Source of the DNA: Psychrobacter sp. UBA3483
GTDB taxonomy: Bacteria > Pseudomonadota > Gammaproteobacteria > Pseudomonadales > Moraxellaceae
Assembly (NCBI RefSeq): GCF_002377905.1
Contig: NZ_DFQS01000003.1
Location: 27,714-91,713, forward strand
DNA: 64,000 bases
Reading direction: 5' to 3'
Positions within the stretch are counted from its first letter, which is position 1, and every line of letters begins with the position of its first letter. Below are positions 52,302 through 62,026 of the stretch, piece after piece. Position numbers and translations under genes: made by a program. The notes under the pieces were generated by a model, which had not been told where the DNA came from, made no database searches, and saw only the letters and a list, made by a program, of their open reading frames with translations.

Positions 52302-54500
52302 TTAGATGACCTCGCGCGTCGTTTGAACATTGCTTTTAGCAGGGGCGGCAGCGTCATTTTTAGCCATGTCATTTTTGACATTGTCAAAACCGCTATGACG
52401 TAATAACGCATCGATACTGGCGCTGCGACCGCGGAAGTTCTCAAAGTTGGTCTTGGCAGGGAAACTACCACCGACTGATAAAATAGTCTCGCGGAAGGCT
52501 TTTCCCGTAGCTGGGTTAAAAACACCTTCTTCTTCAAACTTACTAAACGCATCGGCAGACAACAGCTCCGCCCATTTATACGAGTAATAACCGGCGGCAT
52601 AACCACCAGCAAAGATATGACTAAAGCCATTGGCAAAACGATTATAATCTGGCGTCTGCATAATGGCAATATCATCGCGCACGGCGTTTAGCGTTGCCAA
52701 AATTCCTTCATAATCAAGCGCTGGCATGTGCGCATGAATCAACAAATCAAAAAGTGCGAACTCTATTTGGCGTAAGGTTTGCATGCCACTTTGGAAGTTT
52801 TTGACCGCTAATAGGGCGGCAAGTTTGTCTTTTGGTAATGGCTCAGCAGTTTCGACATGGCTACTAATCAGTGCGATACCTTCAGCATCCCACGCCCAGT
52901 TTTCCATAAACTGACTGGGCAACTCGACCGCGTCCCACTCAACGCCATTGACCCCAGCGACATCGCTAACGCTTACTTGGGTGAGTAAATGGTGCAAACC
53001 GTGACCGAATTCGTGGAACAAGGTGAGTACTTCATCGTGGGTCAATAAGCTTGGTTTGCCATCAAGGGCAGGGGTGAAGTTGCCGACCATAAAGCAGACC
53101 GGTAGCTGCTGATGGTCTTGCTCCGTATAGATATAACGTGATTGAAAACCGCTCATCCAGGCGCCGCCACGTTTACCGCTACGGGCAAATAAATCAAAGT
53201 AAAAGCCACCAAGCAAGTGATCATCGGCGTCAAATAATTGATAAAAACGTACGTCATCGTGCCAGCGTGATACCGACTCACTGTGCTCTTGTACCTTGAT
53301 ACCGTATAGGCGCTCAACGATTGTAAATAATCCGCTAGTCACTTTCGGTAGTGGGAAATAAGGACGTATCTCCTCTTGCGATAAGCTAAATTCGCTCTGT
53401 TTTACTTTTTCGGCGATATAAGCGCTGTCCCACGGCTGCAAATCCTCAATAGCATAATCCGGCGCATACTTTTGCAGCTGAGCTAAGTCTTGCTTAGCGG
53501 CTGGGGTTGCTTGCGCAGCCAAATCGCGTAAAAAGGTTTCAACTTCTACAACGCTATCTGCCATTTTAGTCGACAGTGATACTTCTGCATAGTTATTAAA
53601 ACCTAATAGCTTGGCTTTTTGCGCGCGTAATTGCAGGATTTGACCCATGATATCGGCATTATTGAGCGACTCACCTTTGGCATTGGTATGCTCATCAAAC
53701 TCAGAAGCACGGGTGACATAAGCGCGGTAAAGCGTTTCGCGCAGATTGCGATCATCGGCATGGGTCATAACAGCAAGATAAACAGGAATATTTAAGCTTG
53801 CCACATAATAAGGCGTCGGCAACGCATCAATTTGTGCTTGGGTGAGCGTACCGCTGGCAAGCTCACGCGCTTTATACTGTTCACCTGCGTCCGCTAATAG
53901 CGCCAAACCACTTTCGGTTAACCCTGCTAATTGGTCTTGCTCAAGTGGTAAGGCATAAGCCTGGGTGGCATCTAATATATGGTCTGAGAACGTCGCTGAT
54001 AAAGTCGATAACTCACTTTGAATAGCGGCGAATTCTTCTTGTTCCGCTTTTGGTAATGCCACACCTGAGAGCTCAAAGCTACGTAGCGCAAGCTCAATCG
54101 CTCGCGCCCGCGCAGGTTCTAGAGCAGCAAAGAAAGCCTGATCATTGACGATCGTCTGATAGCGACTAAATAACGGCTGATGCTGACCAACACGTGTGCC
54201 ATAAGCGGAAAGTCTCGGCAACAATTCATGATGCACATGACGAATATCATCGCCGCTCATAACGCTATTAAGATGCGACAAAATCCCCCAACTACGATCT
54301 AAAGCAAGATTTATATGGTCAAACCTCATCACCTCTGCCAAAGCCTGCTCAGCGCTAAGGTTGCTATCTTCCGACATATTATCTAAAAAACGGTTGGCAG
54401 CATCGATAGCCACAATGACCTGGCTTTGTAAGGCGTTAGGTGTGGTAATGGAAAAATCAACAAGGTGTAGATCTGGAGCGATAGAGTTCATAGAAGTCAT
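52302..54500 (-). CDS. prlC: Oligopeptidase A (M3 metallopeptidase)
   Basis: A cytosolic zinc oligopeptidase that degrades signal peptides and other short peptides. The zinc motif is LFHEFGHGLHHLLT (HExxH); other M3 blocks are GGFYFDLFARSGKRGGAWMSG and FVAGGYAAGYYSYKWAE-like IFAGGYAAGYYSYKWAELLSADAFS. The start at 54500 gives 732 residues; the longest frame begins at 54530 but adds a stretch without homology. A Lys/Asp/Ala-rich tail follows the catalytic domain. yheV-like gene immediately downstream. Confidence 0.94.
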   Translation of the reverse strand: MTSMNSIAPDLHLVDFSITTPNALQSQVIVAIDAANRFLDNMSEDSNLSAEQALAEVMRFDHINLALDRSWGILSHLNSVMSGDDIRHVHHELLPRLSAYGTRVGQHQPLFSRYQTIVNDQAFFAALEPARARAIELALRSFELSGVALPKAEQEEFAAIQSELSTLSATFSDHILDATQAYALPLEQDQLAGLTESGLALLADAGEQYKARELASGTLTQAQIDALPTPYYVASLNIPVYLAVMTHADDRNLRETLYRAYVTRASEFDEHTNAKGESLNNADIMGQILQLRAQKAKLLGFNNYAEVSLSTKMADSVVEVETFLRDLAAQATPAAKQDLAQLQKYAPDYAIEDLQPWDSAYIAEKVKQSEFSLSQEEIRPYFPLPKVTSGLFTIVERLYGIKVQEHSESVSRWHDDVRFYQLFDADDHLLGGFYFDLFARSGKRGGAWMSGFQSRYIYTEQDHQQLPVCFMVGNFTPALDGKPSLLTHDEVLTLFHEFGHGLHHLLTQVSVSDVAGVNGVEWDAVELPSQFMENWAWDAEGIALISSHVETAEPLPKDKLAALLAVKNFQSGMQTLRQIEFALFDLLIHAHMPALDYEGILATLNAVRDDIAIMQTPDYNRFANGFSHIFAGGYAAGYYSYKWAELLSADAFSKFEEEGVFNPATGKAFRETILSVGGSFPAKTNFENFRGRSASIDALLRHSGFDNVKNDMAKNDAAAPAKSNVQTTREVI

Positions 54501-54952
54501 AAAGAAAGGTATCCAATGTCTGTTAATCAAGGTCTGCTAGTGATGAATAAATGATTATGGGTTAGATAAAGGGTTATAAATGTTATCTAAAAAGCTATTT
54601 AGGAAGATGGTTATCTAAAAGATGGGTATGACAGGGTTGAAATACAAGCCAGCGCTTATAGGTGATGTTACCCTTATTTATTTTACAAATGGCTTTTTAG
54701 GAGTGTGTCGTTGGAAAATAAATCAACGTCAACTTTCGATATTTCTTAAAGTTAGCTAAGCTTCACTTACAAAGCATCATCATTTACTTGCAAATTAACC
54801 CTACAGGGAGTGAGGGTAAGTTGTTAGCATCTTAGGTATACAAGGACTTGATATAATAAATTAGACACAAGGCAATGATTAAAAATAATTTTTAAATTCT
54901 ATGACAAGCTTTGCGATACAAACCAATGATAATAAAATAAGGAGCAGTATTT
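54501..54952. other. Divergent region upstream of the Balon gene
   Basis: 450 bp, no gene. On the plus strand TTGATATAAT (TATAAT at 54852-54857) is a good -10, about 95 bp before the Balon start; no clear -35 was found, which would suit a stationary-phase or stress sigma factor. Confidence 0.5.
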
Positions 54953-56065
54953 ATGAAAGCAACTCTTAAAAGTCTACGTGAGACCAAAGCCAATCCAGCG
55001 GTCAGCATTTTTGTCAAAACGCACCGTGAGCATCCTGATAATCAAAAAGATCCTATTGCCCTAAAAAACCAACTAAAAGTCGTCGAAGAACGTCTAAATA
55101 ATGAGTACGACAAAAGTACCGCTACCACTATTTTAGAAAACATACAAAATAAAACTGCTGACCTTAATCACAACTATAACCTAGATACCTTGGCCATATT
55201 TGCCAGTACTGATGATGCTCAAATCGTTCGTATGCCTATTGATACCAAAGAGCGCGTGATTATCTCTGATAGATTTGCAACACGTGATTTGGTACGTGAT
55301 ATGGCCAGTGCTGTGCATTATTACACGGTGGTATTGACCCGTGATAAGGCGCGCTTGATTGAAGCCTCCAATGACCGTGTGGTAAAAGAGTTTGATCAAG
55401 AGACCGACGCACAAAACAATATGGAAAATATTCCTTTTCCTGTGGAAAATAATGGTTTATACACAACGGGTGATGCAGGCTCTGATCGCTCAGCAAATAA
55501 CGAGAGTAGCTATCTAAAAGAGTTCTTTAACCAAGTAGATAAGAGCGTCCAAGAGCTATGGGGCGAGCATAAAATGCCTCTAGTCATTGTTGGTGATGCA
55601 AAAAATATCGGTTACTACAAAGATGTTTGTGACCGTCCAGAAAACATTATTGCCACCGTTTCAAACGCCACCAATTTAGAAGAAGGTAGCGCCCAGCATA
55701 TCGTTGATAGCGTGCAAGAGGCAGTCGAAGGCTATCGCTCGTCATTACATCAAGCCGCTATGGGTGAGATTGATAAAGCGCGCGGTGCCAATATGCTCCA
55801 AACAGACCTGCAAGAAGTTTACCGCAGTGCTTTCCAAGGTGTCGGCGAAACCCTATATGTTCGCCGCGGTTATATGCAACCTGCCACGATCGATGAGCAG
55901 GCGCAGACTTTAAGTATGGCTGATGATGCGACCGCCAAAGGCGTGACTGATGATGCGGTTGGCGAAATCATCGAACATGTCATTCATAATGGCGGCAAAG
56001 TTGTATTTATGCCGCTGGAGCTGATGGGTGAAGACCAACCAATTGCTCTGGTAACGCGCTACTAA
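54953..56065 (+). CDS. Balon-type ribosome hibernation factor (baeRF/Pelota-like)
   Basis: A 370-residue protein of the bacterial archaeo-eukaryotic release-factor group, here the AOC03_06830 (Balon) family first described in Psychrobacter. Balon enters the ribosomal A site with EF-Tu-GDP and keeps idle ribosomes intact in cold or stress. Seen here: an N-terminal domain (1-115), a central eRF1-like domain (about 120-265, with HYYTVVLTRDKARLIEASNDR) and a C-terminal domain (about 295-370) ending in the family-typical MPLELMGEDQPIALVTRY. There is no GGQ tripeptide and no NIKS motif, so it should not hydrolyse peptidyl-tRNA or read stop codons. AAGGAG precedes the ATG. Monocistronic, with its own promoter-like TATAAT and terminator. 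Family assigned by pattern. Confidence 0.8.
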   Translation: MKATLKSLRETKANPAVSIFVKTHREHPDNQKDPIALKNQLKVVEERLNNEYDKSTATTILENIQNKTADLNHNYNLDTLAIFASTDDAQIVRMPIDTKERVIISDRFATRDLVRDMASAVHYYTVVLTRDKARLIEASNDRVVKEFDQETDAQNNMENIPFPVENNGLYTTGDAGSDRSANNESSYLKEFFNQVDKSVQELWGEHKMPLVIVGDAKNIGYYKDVCDRPENIIATVSNATNLEEGSAQHIVDSVQEAVEGYRSSLHQAAMGEIDKARGANMLQTDLQEVYRSAFQGVGETLYVRRGYMQPATIDEQAQTLSMADDATAKGVTDDAVGEIIEHVIHNGGKVVFMPLELMGEDQPIALVTRY

Positions 56066-56120
56066 GCGATTGCTGCTATTCGTTAATGAATTAGCCATCG
56101 TTACGACATAGGTATAATAT

Positions 56121-56158
56121 AAGAGCATTGGTTCCATATGAATCAATGCTCTTTTTTA
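56121..56158 (+). terminator. Terminator of the Balon gene
   Basis: 13-bp stem AGAGCATTGGTTC/GAATCAATGCTCT (one G-T) with loop CATAT and a T-run. Confidence 0.92.
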
Positions 56159-56251
56159 TAATAATGCAGGCTGATGCTTGTCTTATGACTTGTGTCATGT
56201 GATAAGTTTTCATAAAGCGCCATTTACCCTCACTCTATCCATACTGAGTTT

Positions 56252-57025
56252 ATGACTGATAAATTTATGACTAATACCACCTCTTTTGTTTTAACCAGCT
56301 ACAATATTCATAAAGGCATGTCGCCGATGAATCGCCAAGTCAAGATACAGGGTATCGCCAAAGCGCTTGATATCATTGGCTCAGACATTCTTTGCCTGCA
56401 AGAAGTGCAGGGTCAAAACCTCAAGCGTAACATGCAATATAACGAATACCCCGACCAATCACAGCACGAATGGTTTGGTGAATATCTGCAACTGCAAAAC
56501 AGCTATGGCAAAAACTCAGAGTATGAAAACGGTCATCATGGTAATGCGGTGTTGAGTCGTTTTCCGCTAGATCCAAAGCATAACGTCAATATTACTGTCA
56601 ATAAACTTGAGCAGCGCGGTGTCCTGCATTGTGAAGTGCAGCCTTTAGGGTGGGATATGCCGGTGGTGGTATTATGCGCCCATTTAAACCTCTTTGAGCG
56701 TGACCGTATCAAGCAGTATGAAGCCATCTCTAACTATGTGCGTAATGAGATTGCGCCCGACCAGCCGCTGATTTTGGCGGGCGATTTTAATGACTGGAAA
56801 AAAATGTCTTGTGACAGGCTCGCTTCAAGCTTGGGTATGACCGAAGCTTTTAAGCATTGTCATGGTAAGTTGTTGCCAACCTTTCCAGCAAAACTGCCTG
56901 TGCTCAGTCTAGACCGAATCTATGTGCGCAATCTAAGGGTGAAAGATGCTTGGGTACATACCGGTAAGCCTTGGTCAACGCTATCGGACCATCTACCGTT
57001 AAGTGCAGAGCTGGCGTTGCTATAA
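56252..57025 (+). CDS. Endonuclease/exonuclease/phosphatase family protein
   Basis: 257 residues of the EEP fold. TSYNIHKGMS (Asn) and LCLQEVQG (metal-binding Glu), GNAVLSRFPL, CAHLNLFERDR (His), LILAGDFNDWKK (Asp/Asn) and WSTLSDHLPLSAEL (Asp-His) are the active-site motifs in the expected order. It may act on DNA, RNA, phospholipid or phosphate esters; the small size favours a general hydrolase rather than exonuclease III. No signal peptide. An internal ATG at 56267 is an alternative start. Confidence 0.85.
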   Translation: MTDKFMTNTTSFVLTSYNIHKGMSPMNRQVKIQGIAKALDIIGSDILCLQEVQGQNLKRNMQYNEYPDQSQHEWFGEYLQLQNSYGKNSEYENGHHGNAVLSRFPLDPKHNVNITVNKLEQRGVLHCEVQPLGWDMPVVVLCAHLNLFERDRIKQYEAISNYVRNEIAPDQPLILAGDFNDWKKMSCDRLASSLGMTEAFKHCHGKLLPTFPAKLPVLSLDRIYVRNLRVKDAWVHTGKPWSTLSDHLPLSAELALL

Positions 57026-57104
57026 ATTGCTGTTATAAATGAATCCATAACACATAAGAAATTAAGCAAAAAGAGAAATTAGAATAATACAAGGATGAAA
57101 AATC

Positions 57105-58100
57105 ATGTCTGATAAACACCTACCAACGGCGCAGCACGCCGTACTGATACGCGAGTTTGGCGAGCCTGAGGTCATGACATATCAAGACGGCGTGGCTATT
57201 TCTGAATTAAAGGACAACCAAGTATTAATTAAAGTTGCTTATGCTGGTATCAATCCCGTCGATTATAAAACCCGTCAAGGTAAAGGCTGGGGCGCTGAGG
57301 CCATTCAAAAAGATAAATTTGATAAAGATGAGCCCGCTATTTTAGGCTTTGATGTTGCAGGGACGGTGGTCAAAAGCAATAGCGATAAATTTATGATTGG
57401 AGATGACGTCGCGGCTCTTAGTTTTGATGGCAACTGCTACGCTGAATACGTCGCTGTTGACGTAGATTTACTGGCAAAAGTACCACAGGCGGTGACATTA
57501 GAGCAAGCAGGAGCATTGCCTTGTATCGGGCAAACGGCGCTACAATTCGTCGAGTTTGCCGACATAAAAAACGCTGAGCATGTGGTGATAAACGCGCCAG
57601 CGGGCGGCGTTGGTCATTTAGCGATTCAGTTTTTGCTACAAAAAGTGGCTTCGGATACTATCAAAGTCACGGTTATTTGTTCGCCAGAAAAATACGCCAA
57701 ACTTGATGATTTGATAGATAAAAGTAAGCTGGCAGGTTGGATTGATTATACTAAAGACCAAGATTTTCCGGATTTACAAGCCGATGTACTGATGGACTTG
57801 GTCGGTGACGATGCCGGCGTGCGCGCCTTAAGTGTACTCAAGTCAGGGGCTCGCGTTAAAGTGCTACCGACCATTTGGGTTGATAAACTAAAAGCTGCGG
57901 GTGATGATAAAAATCTAAGCGTTGATGGTTATGCGGTAAAGCCAAATGGCGAAGACATGGCAAAGGTTTTACAAGATATCGCTGATGGCAAGCTGACCTT
58001 GCAGATTCAGCAAACCTATCCCTTATCTGAAGTGGTCGCCGCGCACCATCAGCTAGAAAAAGGCGATACCTTTGGCAAGATTGTGCTTAAAGCAAGCTAA
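57105..58100 (+). CDS. NADP-dependent medium-chain oxidoreductase (quinone reductase-like)
   Basis: 331 residues of the MDR superfamily without structural zinc cysteines. N-terminal GroES-like domain (VLIKVAYAGINPVDYKTRQG, EPAILGFDVAGTVVKSNS), then a Rossmann domain with NAPAGGVGHLAIQF and GKIVLKAS at the end. Such proteins reduce quinones or activated alkenes using NADPH; the substrate is unknown. RBS ACAAGGATG region precedes the ATG at 57105. Convergent with alkB, 26 bp apart. Confidence 0.85.
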   Translation: MSDKHLPTAQHAVLIREFGEPEVMTYQDGVAISELKDNQVLIKVAYAGINPVDYKTRQGKGWGAEAIQKDKFDKDEPAILGFDVAGTVVKSNSDKFMIGDDVAALSFDGNCYAEYVAVDVDLLAKVPQAVTLEQAGALPCIGQTALQFVEFADIKNAEHVVINAPAGGVGHLAIQFLLQKVASDTIKVTVICSPEKYAKLDDLIDKSKLAGWIDYTKDQDFPDLQADVLMDLVGDDAGVRALSVLKSGARVKVLPTIWVDKLKAAGDDKNLSVDGYAVKPNGEDMAKVLQDIADGKLTLQIQQTYPLSEVVAAHHQLEKGDTFGKIVLKAS

Positions 58101-58126
58101 GCTTTTTTAAATTAAGCCAGATCCAC

Positions 58127-58744
58127 TTAACTTAATACCATTTGCCGGAAGGTTAAGCTAATACGTCCCTCTGAAACTGTTTTTGTCTTAGTGACAGTAT
58201 GCTTCCAATATTTTTGCGTATCACCATGCATGACGATAAGCTGACCGGACTCAAGATAAAGCTCGACTTTATCTTGAGTTTTTTTATGTTTTAAAACAAA
58301 CTTGCGCGTAGCACCGAGTGACAAAGAAGCTATAACTGGCTGCTCGCCAAGCTCGTTCTCATCGTCGGCATGATAACCCATACCTTCATCGCCGGATGGA
58401 TAATAATTCAGCAAGCAAGAATTAAAATCGACGTCGATACCGACTTTCAATAACTGTTGTTCAACGTGACGTTTCACATGAAACACTGAGTCTGTCCATG
58501 CAATGGCTTGCCGCGTGTGCCCAGAGTATTGATAACTAGCAGCACTGTCGCCCATCCATACTATTTGCCGAGTGGTGACATGCGTCTTACCAAATAGCGT
58601 TACGACATCAGATTGCCAAGGTAGCGTCGTCAATAAGGCATAATATAAGGCACTTGGGTAATCGATCACGTTACCTAAATCATTAACCTTGCCATCATAA
58701 GGCAATAAATTATCAGTCGGCGCAGAGCCAAAAAGGTTGCTCAT
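58127..58744 (-). CDS. alkB: Alpha-ketoglutarate-dependent DNA/RNA dealkylase AlkB
   Basis: An Fe(II)/2-oxoglutarate dioxygenase that removes alkyl groups from damaged bases. Iron ligands: H and D in GMGYHADDE and H in YWKHTVTK. The 2-oxoglutarate arginine lies in RISLTFR. NSCLLNYYPSGDEGMGYH is close to ALKBH2/3-like AlkB proteins, rather than E. coli AlkB. 205 residues. It follows the hydrolase gene by 40 bp on the same strand and may be in an operon with the ABC exporter. Confidence 0.9.
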   Translation of the reverse strand: MSNLFGSAPTDNLLPYDGKVNDLGNVIDYPSALYYALLTTLPWQSDVVTLFGKTHVTTRQIVWMGDSAASYQYSGHTRQAIAWTDSVFHVKRHVEQQLLKVGIDVDFNSCLLNYYPSGDEGMGYHADDENELGEQPVIASLSLGATRKFVLKHKKTQDKVELYLESGQLIVMHGDTQKYWKHTVTKTKTVSEGRISLTFRQMVLS

Positions 58745-58784
58745 TGCTCATATCCCATATATCCCACATTTCACAAGGCTTGGC

Positions 58785-59687
58785 TTATTTACTGTTTTCA
58801 TAATGTTCATTAATAATTTGCGCACACAATTTCGGTGCTTCCATCGGTAATAGATGACCGTAGTCTGGCAAAGAGATAATACTGCCATCAGGAACAAACT
58901 CTTGCCATTGTTTACGTACTTTATCATTGATAAATAGAGTCGGTTTGCCCGTGATTAAGGTATAAGAACAGCCGAGTTTTTTTAATGCTGCATCGATATG
59001 AGGCGCACCAAAATAGTTGGCCAGCTCTTGCTCGGGGGCAAACATCAAGCTATAGCTGCCATCATCGTTAGCAGACAAGCTTTGCTCAGCAAATACTTTT
59101 AAGTGCTCATCACTGATACGTTTATAAGCCCGTTGTGCGCGCAGATGCTCATAATAATCCTCAATACTTGACCATGTAACTTGCTTGGTTAGGGTGCTTT
59201 TAAAGGGTTCTCGGCTTAGCAGTATTTTACGTGGTAGTAAGTTATAAAGTGTCGCTTGTTTTTTAGTAAAGGTGACGGGCTCGATAAGATATAACTGCGA
59301 GAATAAATCGGGACGTTTCGCTGCTGCCATAGCGGTAGCTGTTGCGCCTTGCGAATGCCCGATACCCACGATAGGGGCGTCTTGGGTTTTTTCCAAAAAC
59401 TCAATCAATAAATCGGCATCTTGCTCGCGGGTCAGACGCGGCGCTTGCGGTTTATCATACCAATAGCCACGTAGCGCTAATGCCGATAAATCAAACTCTG
59501 TTGCGAGCTCATTTAACAACGGTGCGTAAGTACCAACGGTAAAGCTATTGCCACCATAAAAATGGGCAGGCGGGCGTTTATGGTGGTTTGGTTTGTCTGC
59601 ATGAGTTGCTATGTGATTTAACGTTTGCAAATCATAATAGCGCGCTTGCTTGCCATTGATATCAATACGCTTAGTAAATGCTTCCAT
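58785..59687 (-). CDS. Alpha/beta hydrolase
   Basis: 300 residues with FYGGNSFTVGTYAPLLNEL (oxyanion hole region), GIGHSQGATATAMAA (nucleophile Ser in GHSQG), a late TGKPTLFINDKVR (acid strand) and LPDYGHLLPMEAP (catalytic His). Likely a soluble esterase or lipase-like enzyme; the substrate is unknown. It lies between the ABC exporter and alkB genes, with short gaps to both. Confidence 0.85.
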   Translation of the reverse strand: MEAFTKRIDINGKQARYYDLQTLNHIATHADKPNHHKRPPAHFYGGNSFTVGTYAPLLNELATEFDLSALALRGYWYDKPQAPRLTREQDADLLIEFLEKTQDAPIVGIGHSQGATATAMAAAKRPDLFSQLYLIEPVTFTKKQATLYNLLPRKILLSREPFKSTLTKQVTWSSIEDYYEHLRAQRAYKRISDEHLKVFAEQSLSANDDGSYSLMFAPEQELANYFGAPHIDAALKKLGCSYTLITGKPTLFINDKVRKQWQEFVPDGSIISLPDYGHLLPMEAPKLCAQIINEHYENSK

Positions 59688-59750
59688 AAAAATTTCACTT
59701 CCTTGTGGCTATTTTTAACCGTCATCTTACATTTTATTGTTAACTTTCAA

Positions 59751-61688
59751 TTAGCTGTCTTCGCCTAAGAAGCCGCCACTTTGACGCTGCCATAAGCGCG
59801 CATAAACGCCATTTAATGCCAAGAGCTCATCATGACTGCCTTGCTCGATGATACGGCCTTTATCCATAACCACCAATCTATCCAGCGCGGCAATGGTCGA
59901 TAATCGATGCGCAATCGCAATCACGGTTTTGCCCGTCATGATGTCGTTCAGGCTTTCGGTAATGGCAAATTCAATCTCAGAGTCAAGCGCACTGGTTGCT
60001 TCATCCAGTAACAAAATTGGCGCGTTTTTTAGCATCACGCGTGAGATAGCGATGCGCTGACGTTGACCGCCAGATAGTTTAACGCCACGCTCGCCGACTT
60101 GGGTATCAAGACCGGTATTGCCTTTATCATCATATAAATCTTTGATAAAGTCCCACGCTTGTGCTTGCTTAGCAGCTGTAATGATTTCCTCATCGGTTGC
60201 ATCAGGACGACCGTAAGCGATGTTTTCACGGACAGTACGATGCAATAACGAGGTATCTTGCGTGACCATACCGATTTGCTGACGCAGCGACTCTTGGGTA
60301 ACTTCATCAATCGCTTGCCCATCGATGTAAATTTTACCTTTATCGACATCAAAAAAGCGCAATAGCAAATTAACCAAGGTTGATTTACCAGCGCCCGAAC
60401 GCCCAACTAGACCGATTTTCTCACCGGGTTTGATATCTAAGTAAAAATTATCTAATAGTTTGGCGTACGAAGTTCCCGCCATAGAATCCATGCCATTTTC
60501 ATTTATGCTATCTAGAGGCTGGCCTGATTTATGCTTGTTTAAACCTGTGTCATTGTCTTCGCCTTCATAACTAAAATCAACGTGGTCGAAAACGATACGA
60601 CCATCGCTAACTTTAAGGATAGAAGCATTTGGCTTATCGACGATGGTTTGCGGCGCAGATAACGTGCGCATACCGTCTTGTACCGTGCCGATACTCTCGA
60701 ACAGGCTAGCAGTTTGCCACATAATCCAGCGCGTCAGGCCATTTAATCGCAGCGCCATCGCCGTTGCGGCGGCAATTGCCCCAACACCAACAGCGCTTTG
60801 CTGCCATAAATAAATTCCGATACCGGCCGTACTACTGACCAAAATCACACTGATTAAATGGGTTGATACCTCAAGGTAGCTGACCCAGCGCATTTGCGCA
60901 TGGACCGTACCCAAAAACTGTCCCATGGCGTTTTTGGCATAACCAAGCTCACGGCGCGAATGGCTAAACAGCTTAACCGTCATAATATTGGCATACGCAT
61001 CAGTGATGCGCCCCGTCATTAACGCGCGGGCATCGGCCTGTACAATCGCCGTTTGTTTAAGTTTGGGAATAAAATACCACATTGCCAGCCACACTAAGAC
61101 AAACCAAACGATAAATGGAATCAATAACAAGCTGTCTAAATTAAATAAAATAATGCCAGAAGTAATAAAGTAAACGGCAACGTACATAAACATGTCGGTG
61201 ACTGTCATGACAGTATCGCGCACCGCCAACGCCGTTTGCATCACTTTAGCAGAGACGCGACCTGAGAATTCGTCTTGATAAAACTGCATCGATTGCCCAA
61301 GCATACGCTGATGAAAACGCCAGCGCATCTGCATCGGGAAGACGCCTTGCAAGGTTTGAAAATGGATAAATGACGATAGGGCAATCCAGAGCGGACTTAA
61401 AATCATCACGGCCAGTATCAAAAGCAGCATATCGCCCTTTTCTGCCCACAGATTTTGCGGGGTATAAACGCCAAGCCAATCGACGATATTGCCAATCCAC
61501 GCAAATAGCATGGCCTCGTAGATACCGATACCAGCGGACAAAATCATAAATAGCAACAACCAACCGCGTAGCCCTTTGGTACACGCCCACATAAATTTGA
61601 GCATACCATCGCGCGGTGAGGGCAGCGGCATAGGCGTCTCAGGAAAGGCAGGCAGACGAGTTTCAAAAAAGCGAAATAAAGCGTTCAT
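59751..61688 (-). CDS. ABC exporter, fused permease-ATPase
   Basis: 645 residues: six membrane segments (about 40-330), then a nucleotide-binding domain with Walker A GLVGRSGAGKST (427-437), Q-loop MVTQDTSLLHRTVRENIAYG, signature VKLSGGQRQRIAISR and Walker B PILLLDEATSALD. Resembles MsbA/multidrug half-exporters (ABCB type), which work as homodimers. The NBD has a Lys/Gly/Asn/Asp-rich insertion of about 34 residues (376-409) between VDFSYE and the strand before the Walker A motif. Substrate unknown. Confidence 0.9.
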   Translation of the reverse strand: MNALFRFFETRLPAFPETPMPLPSPRDGMLKFMWACTKGLRGWLLLFMILSAGIGIYEAMLFAWIGNIVDWLGVYTPQNLWAEKGDMLLLILAVMILSPLWIALSSFIHFQTLQGVFPMQMRWRFHQRMLGQSMQFYQDEFSGRVSAKVMQTALAVRDTVMTVTDMFMYVAVYFITSGIILFNLDSLLLIPFIVWFVLVWLAMWYFIPKLKQTAIVQADARALMTGRITDAYANIMTVKLFSHSRRELGYAKNAMGQFLGTVHAQMRWVSYLEVSTHLISVILVSSTAGIGIYLWQQSAVGVGAIAAATAMALRLNGLTRWIMWQTASLFESIGTVQDGMRTLSAPQTIVDKPNASILKVSDGRIVFDHVDFSYEGEDNDTGLNKHKSGQPLDSINENGMDSMAGTSYAKLLDNFYLDIKPGEKIGLVGRSGAGKSTLVNLLLRFFDVDKGKIYIDGQAIDEVTQESLRQQIGMVTQDTSLLHRTVRENIAYGRPDATDEEIITAAKQAQAWDFIKDLYDDKGNTGLDTQVGERGVKLSGGQRQRIAISRVMLKNAPILLLDEATSALDSEIEFAITESLNDIMTGKTVIAIAHRLSTIAALDRLVVMDKGRIIEQGSHDELLALNGVYARLWQRQSGGFLGEDS

Positions 61689-62026
61689 AGGCAGTCAAAG
61701 AGCATTCATAGCAGTACGCCAAGATAAACGCCGTCAAGCGCTATCGTGAATCGTTACTTTTGTTATTAGGATTGCTGGTTATTTTAACAAAATTCGTCCT
61801 CATGCCTGCATGCTAATTGTAAGCTGAACAATCAAGTACACAATAATTAGATTGCTGTAGATGAAATATTTTGTTACATTCCATTATTTCCTTTGGTTTA
61901 TTGCTTTCTTCTATCTATCCCATTTTAATAATGGAAAAATCAGCTAATGGATGAGTACTTGTTTACTCATACAAATAATAAACGCTTATAAACACGCAGA
62001 ATTGTGGCCAAACAAGGATAAAGTTG
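61689..62026. other. Divergent intergenic region
   Basis: About 340 bp, AT-rich, between the ABC exporter (-) and the DMT transporter (+). No gene or clear structure seen. Confidence 0.45.
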
